Position numbers and translations under genes: made by a program. 64,000 bases of DNA from contig PKTB01000004.1 of NCBI GenBank assembly GCA_002869385.1, positions 373,770 to 437,769 of the forward strand, read 5' to 3'. Positions within the stretch are counted from its first letter, which is position 1. Every line of letters begins with the position of its first letter. The notes beneath the pieces were generated by a model that was not told the origin of the DNA, did no database searches, and worked only from the letters and a program-made list of their open reading frames with translations. Shown here piece by piece: positions 40,037-49,622 of this stretch. The stretch is from Marinilabiliales bacterium (GTDB lineage: Bacteria > Bacteroidota > Bacteroidia > Bacteroidales > ML635J-15).

Positions 40037-41719
40037 ATGAAATACCAGATTAAAATTAAAATATTATTAATTATTGGCTTTGCGCTATTATTTTTTGCTT
40101 GTGCTAAGCAGGTTGCGATAACAGGTGGCCCTAAAGATACTACACCACCTGTTATGATAGAGGCAGAACCTTTAAATGGCTCAGTAAATTTTTCAGAAAA
40201 AACAGTTTATGTTAGATTTAATGAATTTGTAAAATTAAACAGTCTTAATCAGAAGTTAATTGTTTCCCCTCCAATTGAAGAAGATCCAGTTGTAACCATT
40301 AAAGGAAAGGGGATTAAAATCAGTATTGATTTAAAGCTTTTAGAAGCTAATACTACTTATTGTTTAAACTTTAATGATGCTATTGTTTATAATAATGAAG
40401 GCAATGCTTTAAATAGTTTTGTCTATGCTTTCTCAACGGGTCCTCAAATAGATTCACTAAGTTTTTCTGGTCACGTATTAGATGCATTTACCAAGGAACC
40501 AATAACCGATGCTTGGGTCATTTTACATGATGTCTTTGCTGATAGTGTTATTAAAACATATGATACTGCATATATTACAAAAGTTGATGATAAAGGAGAG
40601 TTCTTCATTCCTTTTGTCAGAGATAATTATTATAAAATATATGCTCTAATAGACAATAATTATAATTATTTGTTTGATATTCCGGAAGAAGGAATTGCTT
40701 TTTTAGATACAGTATATCATCCTGGAGTTGAGACCTTGTCATCAACAGACACAGCAGGGAATGTTCAAAACAAGTACAGAAATTATCCTGATAATGTCGA
40801 ATTATTAATTTTTAAAGAAAAGAAACAAGCACAATTTATCAGTGAAAATAAAAGGTTAAAACCTGATTATTTGGAGTTTGTTTTTAATTCGACACAATAC
40901 GAAGAGTTTTCTGTTGATATTCCACAGGATAAAAATGCCGTAATTTATGCAATTGAGCAACCTGATACAGTAAGGGTATGGTTAAAAAATGAAGATTTGA
41001 TTAAATCAGATAGTATTGCAGTTTTTGTTGATTATATTGACCCTGTTTATACAGATTCACTTAGGTCAGATACACTGGTTTTTCGTCGTTCTGACTCTCA
41101 AGAAAGAGACAGTTTAATTGAAATAAGCACACCTAAAACAAAAGAACCACATAAACCATTAATGTTTGTTTTAAATACTCCGATTGATGAAATGAAGTCT
41201 GAGTTAATCTCTTTGGATTTAAAGTCAGATTCAACATTTATCTCAACGGATTTTAAAATTGTTCGAGATTCCTTAAACCCTTGCCATCTAATACTAGAAG
41301 CTGAAATTCTAGAAAAATCTGATTACAGACTTATAATTCAGGAAGGATTTGTTGTCACTACAAGTGGTTTGTCAAATACTATGGATACTTTGAATTTTAG
41401 TAGTTCTTCTACATTAGAATATGGTAATTTGAACTTAAGTTTTACAGATACTAATCAAAACTATATAGTTCAGTTATTAAGCGGGGAAAAGGTCGTTGCA
41501 GAAGTAAATTCAATAGATGGTGTATGCGAATTAAGGTTTTTGAAACCAGCAACATATAAAATTCGTGCTATAAAAGATTTAAATAATAATGCTCGTTGGG
41601 ATACGGGGGATTTTGATAAGCAAATACAGCCGGAACCCGTTTTTTACTACCCTGAAGAATATGAAATTCGTGCTAATTGGAATCACGAATTAGACTGGAA
41701 CCCAATTTTGAGGAGATAG
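40037..41719 (+). CDS. Ig-like (Big_5/SbsA) domain lipoprotein
   Basis: The ATG at 40037 gives MKYQIKIKILLIIGFALLFFACAKQ, a lipoprotein signal with Cys at the lipobox. The longer ORF from TTG at 40010 overlaps the promoter box. Residues about 30-140 are a Big_5 domain (GGPKDTTPPVMIEAEPLNGSVNFSEKTVYVRFNEFVKL), followed by carboxypeptidase-regulatory-like segments (FSGHVLDAFTKEPITDAWVIL) and IRAIKDLNNNARWDTGDF, a calcium-loop-like closing motif usual in this family. Probably an outer-membrane lipoprotein of structural or glycan-binding role. Intact. Confidence 0.83.
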   Translation: MKYQIKIKILLIIGFALLFFACAKQVAITGGPKDTTPPVMIEAEPLNGSVNFSEKTVYVRFNEFVKLNSLNQKLIVSPPIEEDPVVTIKGKGIKISIDLKLLEANTTYCLNFNDAIVYNNEGNALNSFVYAFSTGPQIDSLSFSGHVLDAFTKEPITDAWVILHDVFADSVIKTYDTAYITKVDDKGEFFIPFVRDNYYKIYALIDNNYNYLFDIPEEGIAFLDTVYHPGVETLSSTDTAGNVQNKYRNYPDNVELLIFKEKKQAQFISENKRLKPDYLEFVFNSTQYEEFSVDIPQDKNAVIYAIEQPDTVRVWLKNEDLIKSDSIAVFVDYIDPVYTDSLRSDTLVFRRSDSQERDSLIEISTPKTKEPHKPLMFVLNTPIDEMKSELISLDLKSDSTFISTDFKIVRDSLNPCHLILEAEILEKSDYRLIIQEGFVVTTSGLSNTMDTLNFSSSSTLEYGNLNLSFTDTNQNYIVQLLSGEKVVAEVNSIDGVCELRFLKPATYKIRAIKDLNNNARWDTGDFDKQIQPEPVFYYPEEYEIRANWNHELDWNPILRR

Positions 41720-41758
41720 CCAATTGGCCCTTAGCTTTTAGCTGTTGGCAATTGGCTA
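41717..41758. repeat. GCCAATTGGC-type palindromic repeat upstream of four-helix-bundle gene
   Basis: TAGCCAATTG and CAATTGGCTA form a perfect 10-bp stem around gcccttagcttttagctgttgg. Its words (TTAGCT, AGCTGTTGGC) are reverse complements of those at 42145-42203. Confidence 0.75.
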
Positions 41759-41793
41759 ACTTGTGCAAACAATTAACCATTATATAATTTTAT

Positions 41794-42192
41794 ATGAGAA
41801 ATTTTAGAAATCTTGAGATTTGGAAAAAGAGTATTGAATTAGTTCAAAAAGTTTATAAATTAACGAAGAAATATCCGGATGAAGAAAAGTTTGGTTTAAT
41901 AAGTCAAATGCAAAGGGCGTCTGTTTCTATTTCATCAAATATTGCAGAAGGCTGTAGCAGAAACAGTGAAATTGAATTTAAACGATTTCTTGAAATTGCA
42001 ATTGGTTCTGCATTTGAATTGGAGACACAGTTAATAATAGGAAATAGACTTAATTATCATTCAGAAGTTATGCAAAGTGAAATGATAGAAGATTTGCATA
42101 GCCTTCAAAAGCAAACCAACTCTCTTATTACGAAAATTTCAAAAAGCCAACAGCCAATAGCTAACAGCCAACAGATAACAGCCAATAGCTAA
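41794..42192 (+). CDS. Four-helix-bundle protein (23S rRNA intervening-sequence family)
   Basis: 132 residues. It opens MRNFRNLEIWKKSIELVQKVYKLTKKYPDEEKFGLISQMQRASVSISSNIAEGCSRNSE and continues FKRFLEIAIGSAFELETQLII, the canonical IVS-family signature. It is a different subgroup from the gene at 25001. The last 15 codons (SQQPIANSQQITANS) are translated from the downstream repeat array, so the natural C-terminus was probably extended when the repeat grew or inserted. Flanked on both sides by GCCAAxAGC words; sits between two unrelated genes. Function unknown. Confidence 0.88.
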   Translation: MRNFRNLEIWKKSIELVQKVYKLTKKYPDEEKFGLISQMQRASVSISSNIAEGCSRNSEIEFKRFLEIAIGSAFELETQLIIGNRLNYHSEVMQSEMIEDLHSLQKQTNSLITKISKSQQPIANSQQITANS

Positions 42193-42203
42193 AGACCAAT
42201 AGC
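42145..42203. repeat. AGCCAACAGCCAATAGCTAACAGCC repeat overlapping the end of the four-helix-bundle gene
   Basis: Near-tandem copies of AGCCAAtAGCtAAcAGC overlap the last 15 codons of the gene and run past its stop. The same words occur at 41717-41758 and 55487-55541. Confidence 0.8.
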
Positions 42204-42223
42204 AAAAAATCCTTTCAAAATAT

Positions 42224-42231
42224 TATATTTG
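42224..42231 (+). promoter_or_regulatory. Putative -7 box (TATATTTG) of mfd
   Basis: A perfect TAnnTTTG match ending four bases before the mfd ATG; the transcript would be leaderless or nearly so. Confidence 0.45.
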
Positions 42232-42235
42232 TCAA

Positions 42236-45200
42236 ATGAAAGAATTGGTGAAGAAAATCTTTAGTGGGAGTGATAAACAGCAAGAACTATTTAATTTATT
42301 AAAAGGAGCAGATAGTAATGATAATATTATTACTCATGGTCTGGCCGGTTCATCAAAAGCATTTTTATTCGCTTCAGTTTTTATGCAGGAAAAATTGCTA
42401 TCCTGTTTATTATTTCCGGATAAAGAATCAGCATCATATTTTTATGACGATTTAATAAATATACTTGGGAATGAGTATGTATTGTTGTACCCAAGTGCCT
42501 ATAAGAGATCGGTCGAATATTTAAAAACTGATCGGACAAATATTATTCTTAAAACAGAAGTTTTAAATAAACTAAAGACAGGTCGTAAACCCTATATTAT
42601 AATTACATATCCAGGAGCCGTAATAGAGAAGGTTGTTGAAACTCGAGAGTTAAAAAAGAATACACTTGAACTTAGTGTTGGTGAAAAGCTTTCAATGGAT
42701 TTTGTTATTGAAGTATTGAATGAATATGGATTTGTGCATGAAGACTTTGTCTATGAGCCTGGAACTTTTTCAGTACGTGTAAGTATAATAGATGTTTTTT
42801 CTTTTAGTAACGAGCTTCCTTACAGAATTGACTTTTTTGGTGATGAGGTTGAAACAATTAGAAGTTTTGATCCTAACACCCAGCTTTCAAACGATAAGTT
42901 TAAGAAGATCTCATTAGTTCCAAATATTCATGAACATTTACAGGAGCAAGAAAAGGTTTCATTTTTTAGTTTTATTAATAAAAACTGCAAAATTTGGATT
43001 GATCAACCCGAAATGGTGATTGACAAGTTTAATAAAACGTGGGATGCTGCAATAATAAGGTTTTCCGAAACGATAGAACTAGACTCTGAAGATGATGAAA
43101 TTTGCATTATAGATCCTGAGAAGAGTTTGTTGTCTCCAAAAGAATTTGACAAAGAGATACATAATTTTCAAATTATTGAATTTGCTCATAGATCCGTTTT
43201 TAATGCTCAAAAAGAAATCAAGTTTAATTTTGAACCTCAACCGGCATTTAATAAGCAGTTTGACATTTTAATTGATAATATTAAAACAAACTATGAAGAA
43301 CAATTTGAGACTTTTATATTAAGCAATAGTGAGAAACAAATTCAACGACTAAAAGATATATTTTCTGATAAAGGCGAAGAAGTTGAATTTAAACCGATAC
43401 TTAAAACCGTTCAAAAAGGATTTGTCGATAGCGATAGTAGGACATGTGTTTATACTGATCATCAAATTTTTGAAAGATATCATAGATATAAAACTAAGGC
43501 AGTTGCACGAAAAGAAGCAATAAAAATGCAGGAGTTAACTTCTCTCAGACCTGGTGATTATGTTGTTCATATTGATAATGGTATTGGTCGTTTTGGCGGG
43601 CTTCAAAAGATAAATAATGACGGACGGGTTCAGGAAGTTGTTAGTATTATTTATGATAATAATGATATTCTTTTCGTAAACATTCACTCTCTTCACCGAA
43701 TTTCAAAATACAGGGATAAAGATGGAGAACCACCAAAAATTCATCGTCTAGGTTCAGGTCATTGGAAAAGACTCAAAGAGAAGACAAAAAAGAATATACA
43801 GGATATTGCAAAGGACCTTATTCTTTTATATGCAAAACGTCGCGAACAAAAAGGTTATGCTTTTACCCCAGATTCATATTTACAGCATGAATTAGAATCA
43901 TCTTTTATGTATGAAGATACTCCGGATCAAAGCAAAACAAATGACTTGATAAAAGCAGATATGGAATCTGAAATGCCTATGGATAGACTCGTTTGTGGAG
44001 ATGTTGGCTTTGGAAAAACCGAATTGGCAATAAGGGCTGCATTTAAAGCAGTTTGTGATAGTAAACAAGTAGCAGTGTTAGTTCCGACAACAATTTTGGC
44101 ATTACAACACTATCAGACTTTTAAAGAAAGATTACAAGGTATGCCTGTGACTGTTTCATATATTAGTAGGTTGAAAACAACTAAGGAAATCAAGTCATCA
44201 TTAGAAAAATTGAAAACAGGAAAACTAGACATCCTCATAGGTACACATAGATTAGTTAATAAAGATGTGCAGTTTAAAGATCTAGGATTATTGATTATTG
44301 ATGAGGAGCAGAAATTCGGTGTTGCAATGAAGGAAAAATTAAAACAACTTAAAGTAAACGTAGATACTTTAACTCTTACTGCTACTCCGATACCAAGAAC
44401 TTTACAGTTTTCACTTATGGGTGCAAGAGATTTATCGGTTATAACAACTCCTCCACCAAACAGACAGCCAATAATTACAGAGCTTCATTCATTTAACAAT
44501 GAGATAATTAAGGAAGCGATTTATTACGAAGTTGGTCGTAATGGGCAGGTTTTCTTTATAAATAATAGAATACAAAATATCCACGAAGTAGAAGTATTAG
44601 TAAACAAGTTATGTCCTGAGGTTAAAACCGTTGTTGCTCACGGTCAAATGGAAGGAGCAAAACTTGAAAAGATAATTCTGGAATTTATGCGTGGGGATTA
44701 TGATGTATTAATTAGCACTTCAATTATTGAAAATGGCGTAGATATTCCAAATGCGAATACAATTATTATTAATAACGCAAATAATTTTGGATTAAGTGAT
44801 CTCCATCAGCTACGTGGTAGGGTTGGACGTAGCAATAAAAAGGCATTCTGTTATTTACTCGCACCCCCTTTGAGTGTTTTAACACCCGAAGCAAGACGCA
44901 GGTTAAAAGCAATAGAAGAGTTTAGTGAACTTGGAAGTGGGATAAATATAGCATTACAAGATCTCGATATTAGAGGTGCCGGAAATATTTTAGGTAGTGA
45001 GCAGTCAGGTTTTATTGCTGACATTGGGTTTGAGACATATAATAAAATATTAAATGAAGCAATACAGGAATTAAAAGAGGGAGAGTTTAAATCAATATTT
45101 GATGAGTCAGAGAAAGACCCCAAGACAGATTCAGGGTTTATTCCTGCAAAAGACTGCCTTATTGAAACAGACCTGGAAATCATGTTTCCTGATTATTATA

Positions 45201-45595
45201 TTACAAACACTTCAGAAAGAATTAGGCTTTATAAAGAGCTTGATGAGGTAAAATCCTATGCAGAATTAGATAGATTCAGAGAAATGGTAATTGACAGGTT
45301 TGGGGATATTCCTGAAGAAGCTGAAAAACTATTTGATATTATTAAGCTCAAGTGGATGTCCATAAATCTTGGATTTCAAAAAATCATTATTAGAAATAAT
45401 ATTTTTATAGGATTTTTCCCGTTAAATCAACAGTCTTCATATTATTCGTCAAAAATGTTTTCAAGCATTTTAATGTACATGCAACAAAATCCCAAGGATG
45501 TGCTGATTAAAGAACATAAGGAAAAATTGAGTTTGAGATTATTAAAAGCAGATAGTCTTGAAAAAATAAGTGCGTATTTGATGAAAATAACGTAA
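42236..45595 (+). CDS. mfd: Transcription-repair coupling factor Mfd
   Basis: 1119 residues, intact. The UvrB-like N-terminal module has SVGEKLSMDFVIEVLNEYGF and EPGTFSVRVSIIDVFS. The RNA-polymerase-interacting domain is LRPGDYVVHIDNGIGRFGGL (about residues 435-455). The RecG-like translocase carries Walker A GDVGFGKTELAIRAAF, DEEQ in LLIIDEEQKFGVAMKE, TATPIPRTL, and motif VI in QLRGRVGRSNKKAFCYLL. A TRCF C-terminal domain follows. Mfd removes stalled RNA polymerase at lesions and recruits UvrA. It is notable beside the apparent mutational damage in other genes, but Mfd does not act on 8-oxoguanine:A mispairs. Confidence 0.97.
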   Translation: MKELVKKIFSGSDKQQELFNLLKGADSNDNIITHGLAGSSKAFLFASVFMQEKLLSCLLFPDKESASYFYDDLINILGNEYVLLYPSAYKRSVEYLKTDRTNIILKTEVLNKLKTGRKPYIIITYPGAVIEKVVETRELKKNTLELSVGEKLSMDFVIEVLNEYGFVHEDFVYEPGTFSVRVSIIDVFSFSNELPYRIDFFGDEVETIRSFDPNTQLSNDKFKKISLVPNIHEHLQEQEKVSFFSFINKNCKIWIDQPEMVIDKFNKTWDAAIIRFSETIELDSEDDEICIIDPEKSLLSPKEFDKEIHNFQIIEFAHRSVFNAQKEIKFNFEPQPAFNKQFDILIDNIKTNYEEQFETFILSNSEKQIQRLKDIFSDKGEEVEFKPILKTVQKGFVDSDSRTCVYTDHQIFERYHRYKTKAVARKEAIKMQELTSLRPGDYVVHIDNGIGRFGGLQKINNDGRVQEVVSIIYDNNDILFVNIHSLHRISKYRDKDGEPPKIHRLGSGHWKRLKEKTKKNIQDIAKDLILLYAKRREQKGYAFTPDSYLQHELESSFMYEDTPDQSKTNDLIKADMESEMPMDRLVCGDVGFGKTELAIRAAFKAVCDSKQVAVLVPTTILALQHYQTFKERLQGMPVTVSYISRLKTTKEIKSSLEKLKTGKLDILIGTHRLVNKDVQFKDLGLLIIDEEQKFGVAMKEKLKQLKVNVDTLTLTATPIPRTLQFSLMGARDLSVITTPPPNRQPIITELHSFNNEIIKEAIYYEVGRNGQVFFINNRIQNIHEVEVLVNKLCPEVKTVVAHGQMEGAKLEKIILEFMRGDYDVLISTSIIENGVDIPNANTIIINNANNFGLSDLHQLRGRVGRSNKKAFCYLLAPPLSVLTPEARRRLKAIEEFSELGSGINIALQDLDIRGAGNILGSEQSGFIADIGFETYNKILNEAIQELKEGEFKSIFDESEKDPKTDSGFIPAKDCLIETDLEIMFPDYYITNTSERIRLYKELDEVKSYAELDRFREMVIDRFGDIPEEAEKLFDIIKLKWMSINLGFQKIIIRNNIFIGFFPLNQQSSYYSSKMFSSILMYMQQNPKDVLIKEHKEKLSLRLLKADSLEKISAYLMKIT

Positions 45596-45709
45596 TTTGT
45601 TGCAAATATTCAGAAAGCAGTATAAAAAACATCAAATTAATACACTATTCATTTCATAAATTTGTTTATCATTAAAACGGGTTAAATATTATTTGCTAAT
45701 TTTACAACG

Positions 45710-47266
45710 ATGATAAGAAATATCCTCATATTGTTTTTTACAGGAATTTCACTTGTTTTATACTCACAGGACATTGATACAAATGGTTTTAACAGGTTTT
45801 ATTATCCGAACGGACAGGTTTCAAGTGAGGGATATATGAAAGATGGTAAACCTGATGGATATTGGAAGAATTATTATGAAGATGGGACATTAAAATCAGA
45901 AGGTAAAAGAACATATTTTCTTCTTGACAGTATTTGGAATTTTTACCATTCTGATGGTCAGTTGGCAGAATCTATAACATATAGAAATGATAAGAAAAAC
46001 GGATATAGCATTGTTTATGATTTTTATTACACAGAAGATTCAGTAAAAGTCTATTATCTAAGTTCAAGAGAGTTATTCCTTAATGGACAAATGGAAGGGG
46101 ACTCTTATTATTATGACACATCAGGATATTTAAAATATCAATACACATTTAAGAATGGTATTAAAAATGGTGATGCGCGCGAGTTTAATAAAGATAGTTT
46201 GGTTATAACGCTTTATAAGTATTATAATGGTTATCGGATAGAATCACAGAAAATAAACAGGTTTAATCAAGAAAAGCAAAAACATGGAGTATGGATGGAT
46301 TTTTATCCCAATGGAAACCCACACCATGAGTATACATATTTTAACGGAATACTCCATGGGATATATAGAGAATACAATCTTGCAGGGAAAAAAACAGTTG
46401 AGCGTAGGTATGTAAATGGTGAAATATTTGTCCCTAAACCAGAAGATGAGGTCGTATTAAAAGCAGAAGTGAAGAAATCATATCATGAAAATGGAAAACT
46501 GCAGTTCGAAGGAGCATTTTTAAATGATTTGCCGGTTGGTATACATAAAGAATACAACGATGCTGGAAAGTTGATAAATGTAAAAGAATACACTCCTCAA
46601 AGTATCCTATTGGGTGAAGGTTTGTTTGACGAAAATGGAAAAAGAACTGGCGAGTGGAAACTATATGATGAATACTGGGAGTATTTCTATGCCAAAGGAA
46701 ATTATAAAGATGGTAAAATGGATGGTAAATGGACATACTTTTATCCGGATGGTAGAATAGAAATGGAAGGGTTCTTTAATAAAGACAAACCTGACAGAGA
46801 ATGGGTATGGTTTTATCAAGATGGTAAGAAAAAAAGAGAAGAATCATATCTTATGGGAAAGCTGGAGGGACCATATGTTGAGTATGATACACTAGAAAAT
46901 GTAATTCTTAAAGGTGAATATTTTGACGATGCAAGAATAGGAGTTTGGTTCTATGGTGTAGGAGATATTATTGAAGAAGGTAATTATGAATTAGGTGAGA
47001 AAGATGGTGAGTGGAAACACTACTATGCCGAGACCGGAAAGCTTAGATTTGTTGGCACTTATATGAAAGGGGATCCTGATGGAACACATAAATGGTATTA
47101 TCCTAATGGTAATATTGAACTAATTGGAGATTATCGGGTAGGAAATAAGCATAAAGACTGGAAAAAGTTTAATTCAGATGGATCAATGTATATGACATTT
47201 ACATATCGTAATGATGAATTGATTAAAATAGATGGTCGTCGCCTTAAAAAGAAAGGTAAAAAATAG
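45710..47266 (+). CDS. Secreted MORN-repeat (YwqK-like) protein
   Basis: 518 residues with signal peptide ILILFFTGISLVLYSQ. Almost the whole remainder is MORN_2-type repeats of about 23 residues, such as YYPNGQVSSEGYMKDGKPDGYWKNYYEDG and KWTYFYPDGRIEMEGFFNKDKPDREW. Database names often call such proteins YwqK-family antitoxins, but nothing here resembles a toxin partner. An extracellular or periplasmic beta-sheet scaffold is more likely. The last 35 bases are overlapped by the longest frame of the next gene. Confidence 0.85.
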   Translation: MIRNILILFFTGISLVLYSQDIDTNGFNRFYYPNGQVSSEGYMKDGKPDGYWKNYYEDGTLKSEGKRTYFLLDSIWNFYHSDGQLAESITYRNDKKNGYSIVYDFYYTEDSVKVYYLSSRELFLNGQMEGDSYYYDTSGYLKYQYTFKNGIKNGDAREFNKDSLVITLYKYYNGYRIESQKINRFNQEKQKHGVWMDFYPNGNPHHEYTYFNGILHGIYREYNLAGKKTVERRYVNGEIFVPKPEDEVVLKAEVKKSYHENGKLQFEGAFLNDLPVGIHKEYNDAGKLINVKEYTPQSILLGEGLFDENGKRTGEWKLYDEYWEYFYAKGNYKDGKMDGKWTYFYPDGRIEMEGFFNKDKPDREWVWFYQDGKKKREESYLMGKLEGPYVEYDTLENVILKGEYFDDARIGVWFYGVGDIIEEGNYELGEKDGEWKHYYAETGKLRFVGTYMKGDPDGTHKWYYPNGNIELIGDYRVGNKHKDWKKFNSDGSMYMTFTYRNDELIKIDGRRLKKKGKK

Positions 47267-47285
47267 TACTTTCGACTCTGTTAAA

Positions 47286-48185
47286 ATGGATATAAAGCAC
47301 CTAAAACATACAGATATTAGTAAAAAAGATTGGGATAAGACTATTCTAAACTCAAAATATGGGACAGTATACGCTATGTCTTTGTATTTGGATATAGTCT
47401 CTCAAGGATGGGAAGCATTGGTAAATGAAGACTATTCAATTCTTATGCCTTTGCCTGTCAAAACAAAATATGGATTTAAGTATCTAACACAACCATTTTA
47501 TTCACAACAACTAGGAGTTTTTAGTAAAAATGAAATAGACGAATTGGTTTTTAATCAATTTATGAAATCGATTTCTTATAAGTTCTATCGTTTGCAGTTA
47601 AATAGAGCTAACTGTTTTAGCTTTACAAAAGAAGTTCTTAAACCAAATTATGTATTGGAGCTTAATAAATCCTATGAAGTAATCCAAAGTAAATATGGTC
47701 AAAATTGTAAAAGAAATCTTAAGAAATCAGTTAAGGAAAAACAAAAGCCAGGGGATAATATTTCTCCAGATGTATTTTTGAATTTTGTTGAAACAAACCT
47801 TGTATTTAAACCGATTAAAGGAGTAATGCCTGTATTAAAATCAATAATCAGGGAATCTTTTAAAAATGGTTCTGGAAAAATAATTTCTGTTGTTGATGAC
47901 ACTTCTGATGAAATTTTAGCAGCGGTTTTTCTTTTAAGTTGGAAGAATAGATTTTATTATTTGATGCCGGCATCGTCTGAAAAGGGAAAAATTTTTAATT
48001 CAATGTTTTTTCTTGTGGACCAATTTATTCAACAATACGCAGCAAGTGATAAGATTATTGATTTTGAAGGATCTTCTATAGAAGGTGTTGCAAGATTTTA
48101 TAAAGGATTTGGAGCGCAAGCCGAATACTACCCGGTCCTTAATCAGAATAATTTGGTATTCCCTTTTAATAAGATAATAAAATAA
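47286..48185 (+). CDS. FemAB/GNAT-like acyltransferase domain protein
   Basis: The ORF track begins at 47232 inside the preceding gene; the ATG at 47286 (MDIKHLKHTDISKKDWDKTI) is preferred and gives 299 residues. The fold resembles FemAB-like double GNAT proteins: SKYGTVYAMSLYLDIVSQGWEALV, YSQQLGVFS, then YGQNCKRNLKKSVKE and VVDDTSDEILAAVFLLSWKNRFYYLMPASSEKG, FLVDQFIQQYAASDKIIDFEGSSIEGVARFYKGFGA. The last is the GNAT acyl-CoA-type region. Acceptor unknown; relatives add amino acids or acyl groups to cell-wall or surface precursors. Confidence 0.7.
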   Translation: MDIKHLKHTDISKKDWDKTILNSKYGTVYAMSLYLDIVSQGWEALVNEDYSILMPLPVKTKYGFKYLTQPFYSQQLGVFSKNEIDELVFNQFMKSISYKFYRLQLNRANCFSFTKEVLKPNYVLELNKSYEVIQSKYGQNCKRNLKKSVKEKQKPGDNISPDVFLNFVETNLVFKPIKGVMPVLKSIIRESFKNGSGKIISVVDDTSDEILAAVFLLSWKNRFYYLMPASSEKGKIFNSMFFLVDQFIQQYAASDKIIDFEGSSIEGVARFYKGFGAQAEYYPVLNQNNLVFPFNKIIK

Positions 48186-48187
48186 AA

Positions 48188-48215
48188 AAGCTGCTACATT
48201 AAAATGCAACAGCTT
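48188..48215. terminator. Hairpin between convergent genes, probable bidirectional terminator
   Basis: AAGCTGCTACATT pairs with AATGCAACAGCTT (11 of 13), preceded by an A-run and followed by AT-rich DNA, between the FemAB-like gene and the NifU-type gene. Confidence 0.7.
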
Positions 48216-48238
48216 ATATTTTATAAGTTTAGTTTGTT

Positions 48239-48469
48239 TTATACAGCTACAACTTCTTTTACTTCATGAACATCTTTTTTAAGTTTATCTTCAACACCTA
48301 ATTTTAAGGTTTGAATGCTGAATGGGCATGACCCGCATGCTCCAAGAAGTTTAACTTTAACTACGAAGTCTTCAGTAACTTCAACTAAGCTGATGTCACC
48401 ACCGTCTGCCTGTAAATATGGTCTAACTTCTTCTATCGATTTTTCGATTTTTTTTACTATTTCTTCCAT
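48239..48469 (-). CDS. NifU C-terminal-domain (Nfu-type) iron-sulfur scaffold protein
   Basis: 76 residues: VRPYLQADGGDISLVEV and the cluster-ligand motif LLGACGSCPFSIQTLK (CxxC). It is the complete small Nfu domain, which holds a transient 4Fe-4S cluster between two subunits and passes it to target apoproteins. Encoded 11 bases downstream of the Mrp/ApbC gene, so the two are almost certainly co-expressed and cooperate in Fe-S delivery. Confidence 0.93.
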   Translation of the reverse strand: MEEIVKKIEKSIEEVRPYLQADGGDISLVEVTEDFVVKVKLLGACGSCPFSIQTLKLGVEDKLKKDVHEVKEVVAV

Positions 48470-48480
48470 TTGAATAAATT

Positions 48481-49581
48481 TTATTTAATTATTACCTGCT
48501 TTGTTGGAGCTTGATTTTTATTTCGTTTTTCTACTGCGTCAAGAAATTTATCTGCAAAATCAGAAAATGATTTCCCAATTACTGATGTGAAGTCTAGAGC
48601 AGAATGTTTTCCGGTATCACCATTTTCACAAACCGACTCAACAATTGGAATTTGAGCTAAAACTTCTGTATGCACCTCTTTTGCAAGTTTTTCTGTCCCA
48701 CCCTTACCAAAAATATGGTATTTGTTTTCTGGCAATTCAGCTGGAGTAAACCATGCCATATTTTCAACAAGACCTAAAACCGGAACTTCGATACCATTAG
48801 ATTTAAACATTGCGACCCCCTTTCTGGCATCAGCAATAGCGACTTCTTGCGGAGTACTGACAATGACAGCTCCGGTTACAGGAACAGATTGTACTAAAGT
48901 TAAATGAATATCGCTTGTTCCCGGAGGCATATCAAAAAGCAAATAATCCAGTTCGCCCCACTTTGCCTGGTCAATAAGCTGTTTTAACACACCTGTTGCC
49001 ATAGGCCCACGCCATATTGTTGCTTCAGCAGGATAAACAAAGAAACCAACAGAAAGCATTTTTACACCATATTTTTCAACTGGAATAATAAACTCTTTGT
49101 TTCCTTCTTTAACACCAGAAGGCTTTACATCTTGTACACCAAACATTTTAGGAATACTCGGTCCAAAAATATCAGCATCTATTACGCCAACTCGATATCC
49201 TTTTTGTGCTAACGCAACTGCAAGATTTACAGTTACTGTAGATTTTCCAACACCGCCCTTACCACTGGCAATTGCAACTATATTTTCAATTCCTTCAATT
49301 CCGTCAGCATTTTTAGGTGCAGCCTTTTCTTTAGGCTTAATTTTGGTTGTGATATTAATAATTAAATCATCGCCAAATTCACGTTCAATTTCAGTTTTTA
49401 CCGACCGTTTTATTGAATTAATGAATGGGTCTGTAGCTTTTTCAAACATTAAAACTACATCAATACTGTTACCATCAATGTTTATTTCATTAATCAGTCC
49501 GGAGCTGAAAATATCTTTTTGTGTTTCCGGATGAACAACTTTTTTTAGGATTGCCTCCAGATTGTTTTTTGTTAATTCCAT
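48481..49581 (-). CDS. apbC: Mrp/ApbC (NBP35-type) iron-sulfur carrier P-loop ATPase
   Basis: 366 residues, intact. About 1-90 is a DUF59/MIP18-like domain (LEAILKKVVHPETQKDIFSSGLINEINI). The deviant Walker A is VAIASGKGGVGKSTVTVNLAVALA, followed by VIDADIFGPSIPKMFG and DYLLFDMPPGTSDIHLTLVQSVP. The C-terminal CxxC pair seen in some ApbC proteins is not evident. Family function: binding and ATP-dependent transfer of 4Fe-4S clusters. Operon with the Nfu-type gene. Confidence 0.92.
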   Translation of the reverse strand: MELTKNNLEAILKKVVHPETQKDIFSSGLINEINIDGNSIDVVLMFEKATDPFINSIKRSVKTEIEREFGDDLIINITTKIKPKEKAAPKNADGIEGIENIVAIASGKGGVGKSTVTVNLAVALAQKGYRVGVIDADIFGPSIPKMFGVQDVKPSGVKEGNKEFIIPVEKYGVKMLSVGFFVYPAEATIWRGPMATGVLKQLIDQAKWGELDYLLFDMPPGTSDIHLTLVQSVPVTGAVIVSTPQEVAIADARKGVAMFKSNGIEVPVLGLVENMAWFTPAELPENKYHIFGKGGTEKLAKEVHTEVLAQIPIVESVCENGDTGKHSALDFTSVIGKSFSDFADKFLDAVEKRNKNQAPTKQVIIK

Positions 49582-49622
49582 TCTCTAATTTTTTGGAGAA
49601 ACAAATAAACAGACTTATTGTT

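Noticed and set aside
45710-47266. Toxin-antitoxin system (YwqK antitoxin name)
   Set aside because: The protein has a signal peptide and about 500 residues of MORN repeats, and no toxin-like partner is adjacent.
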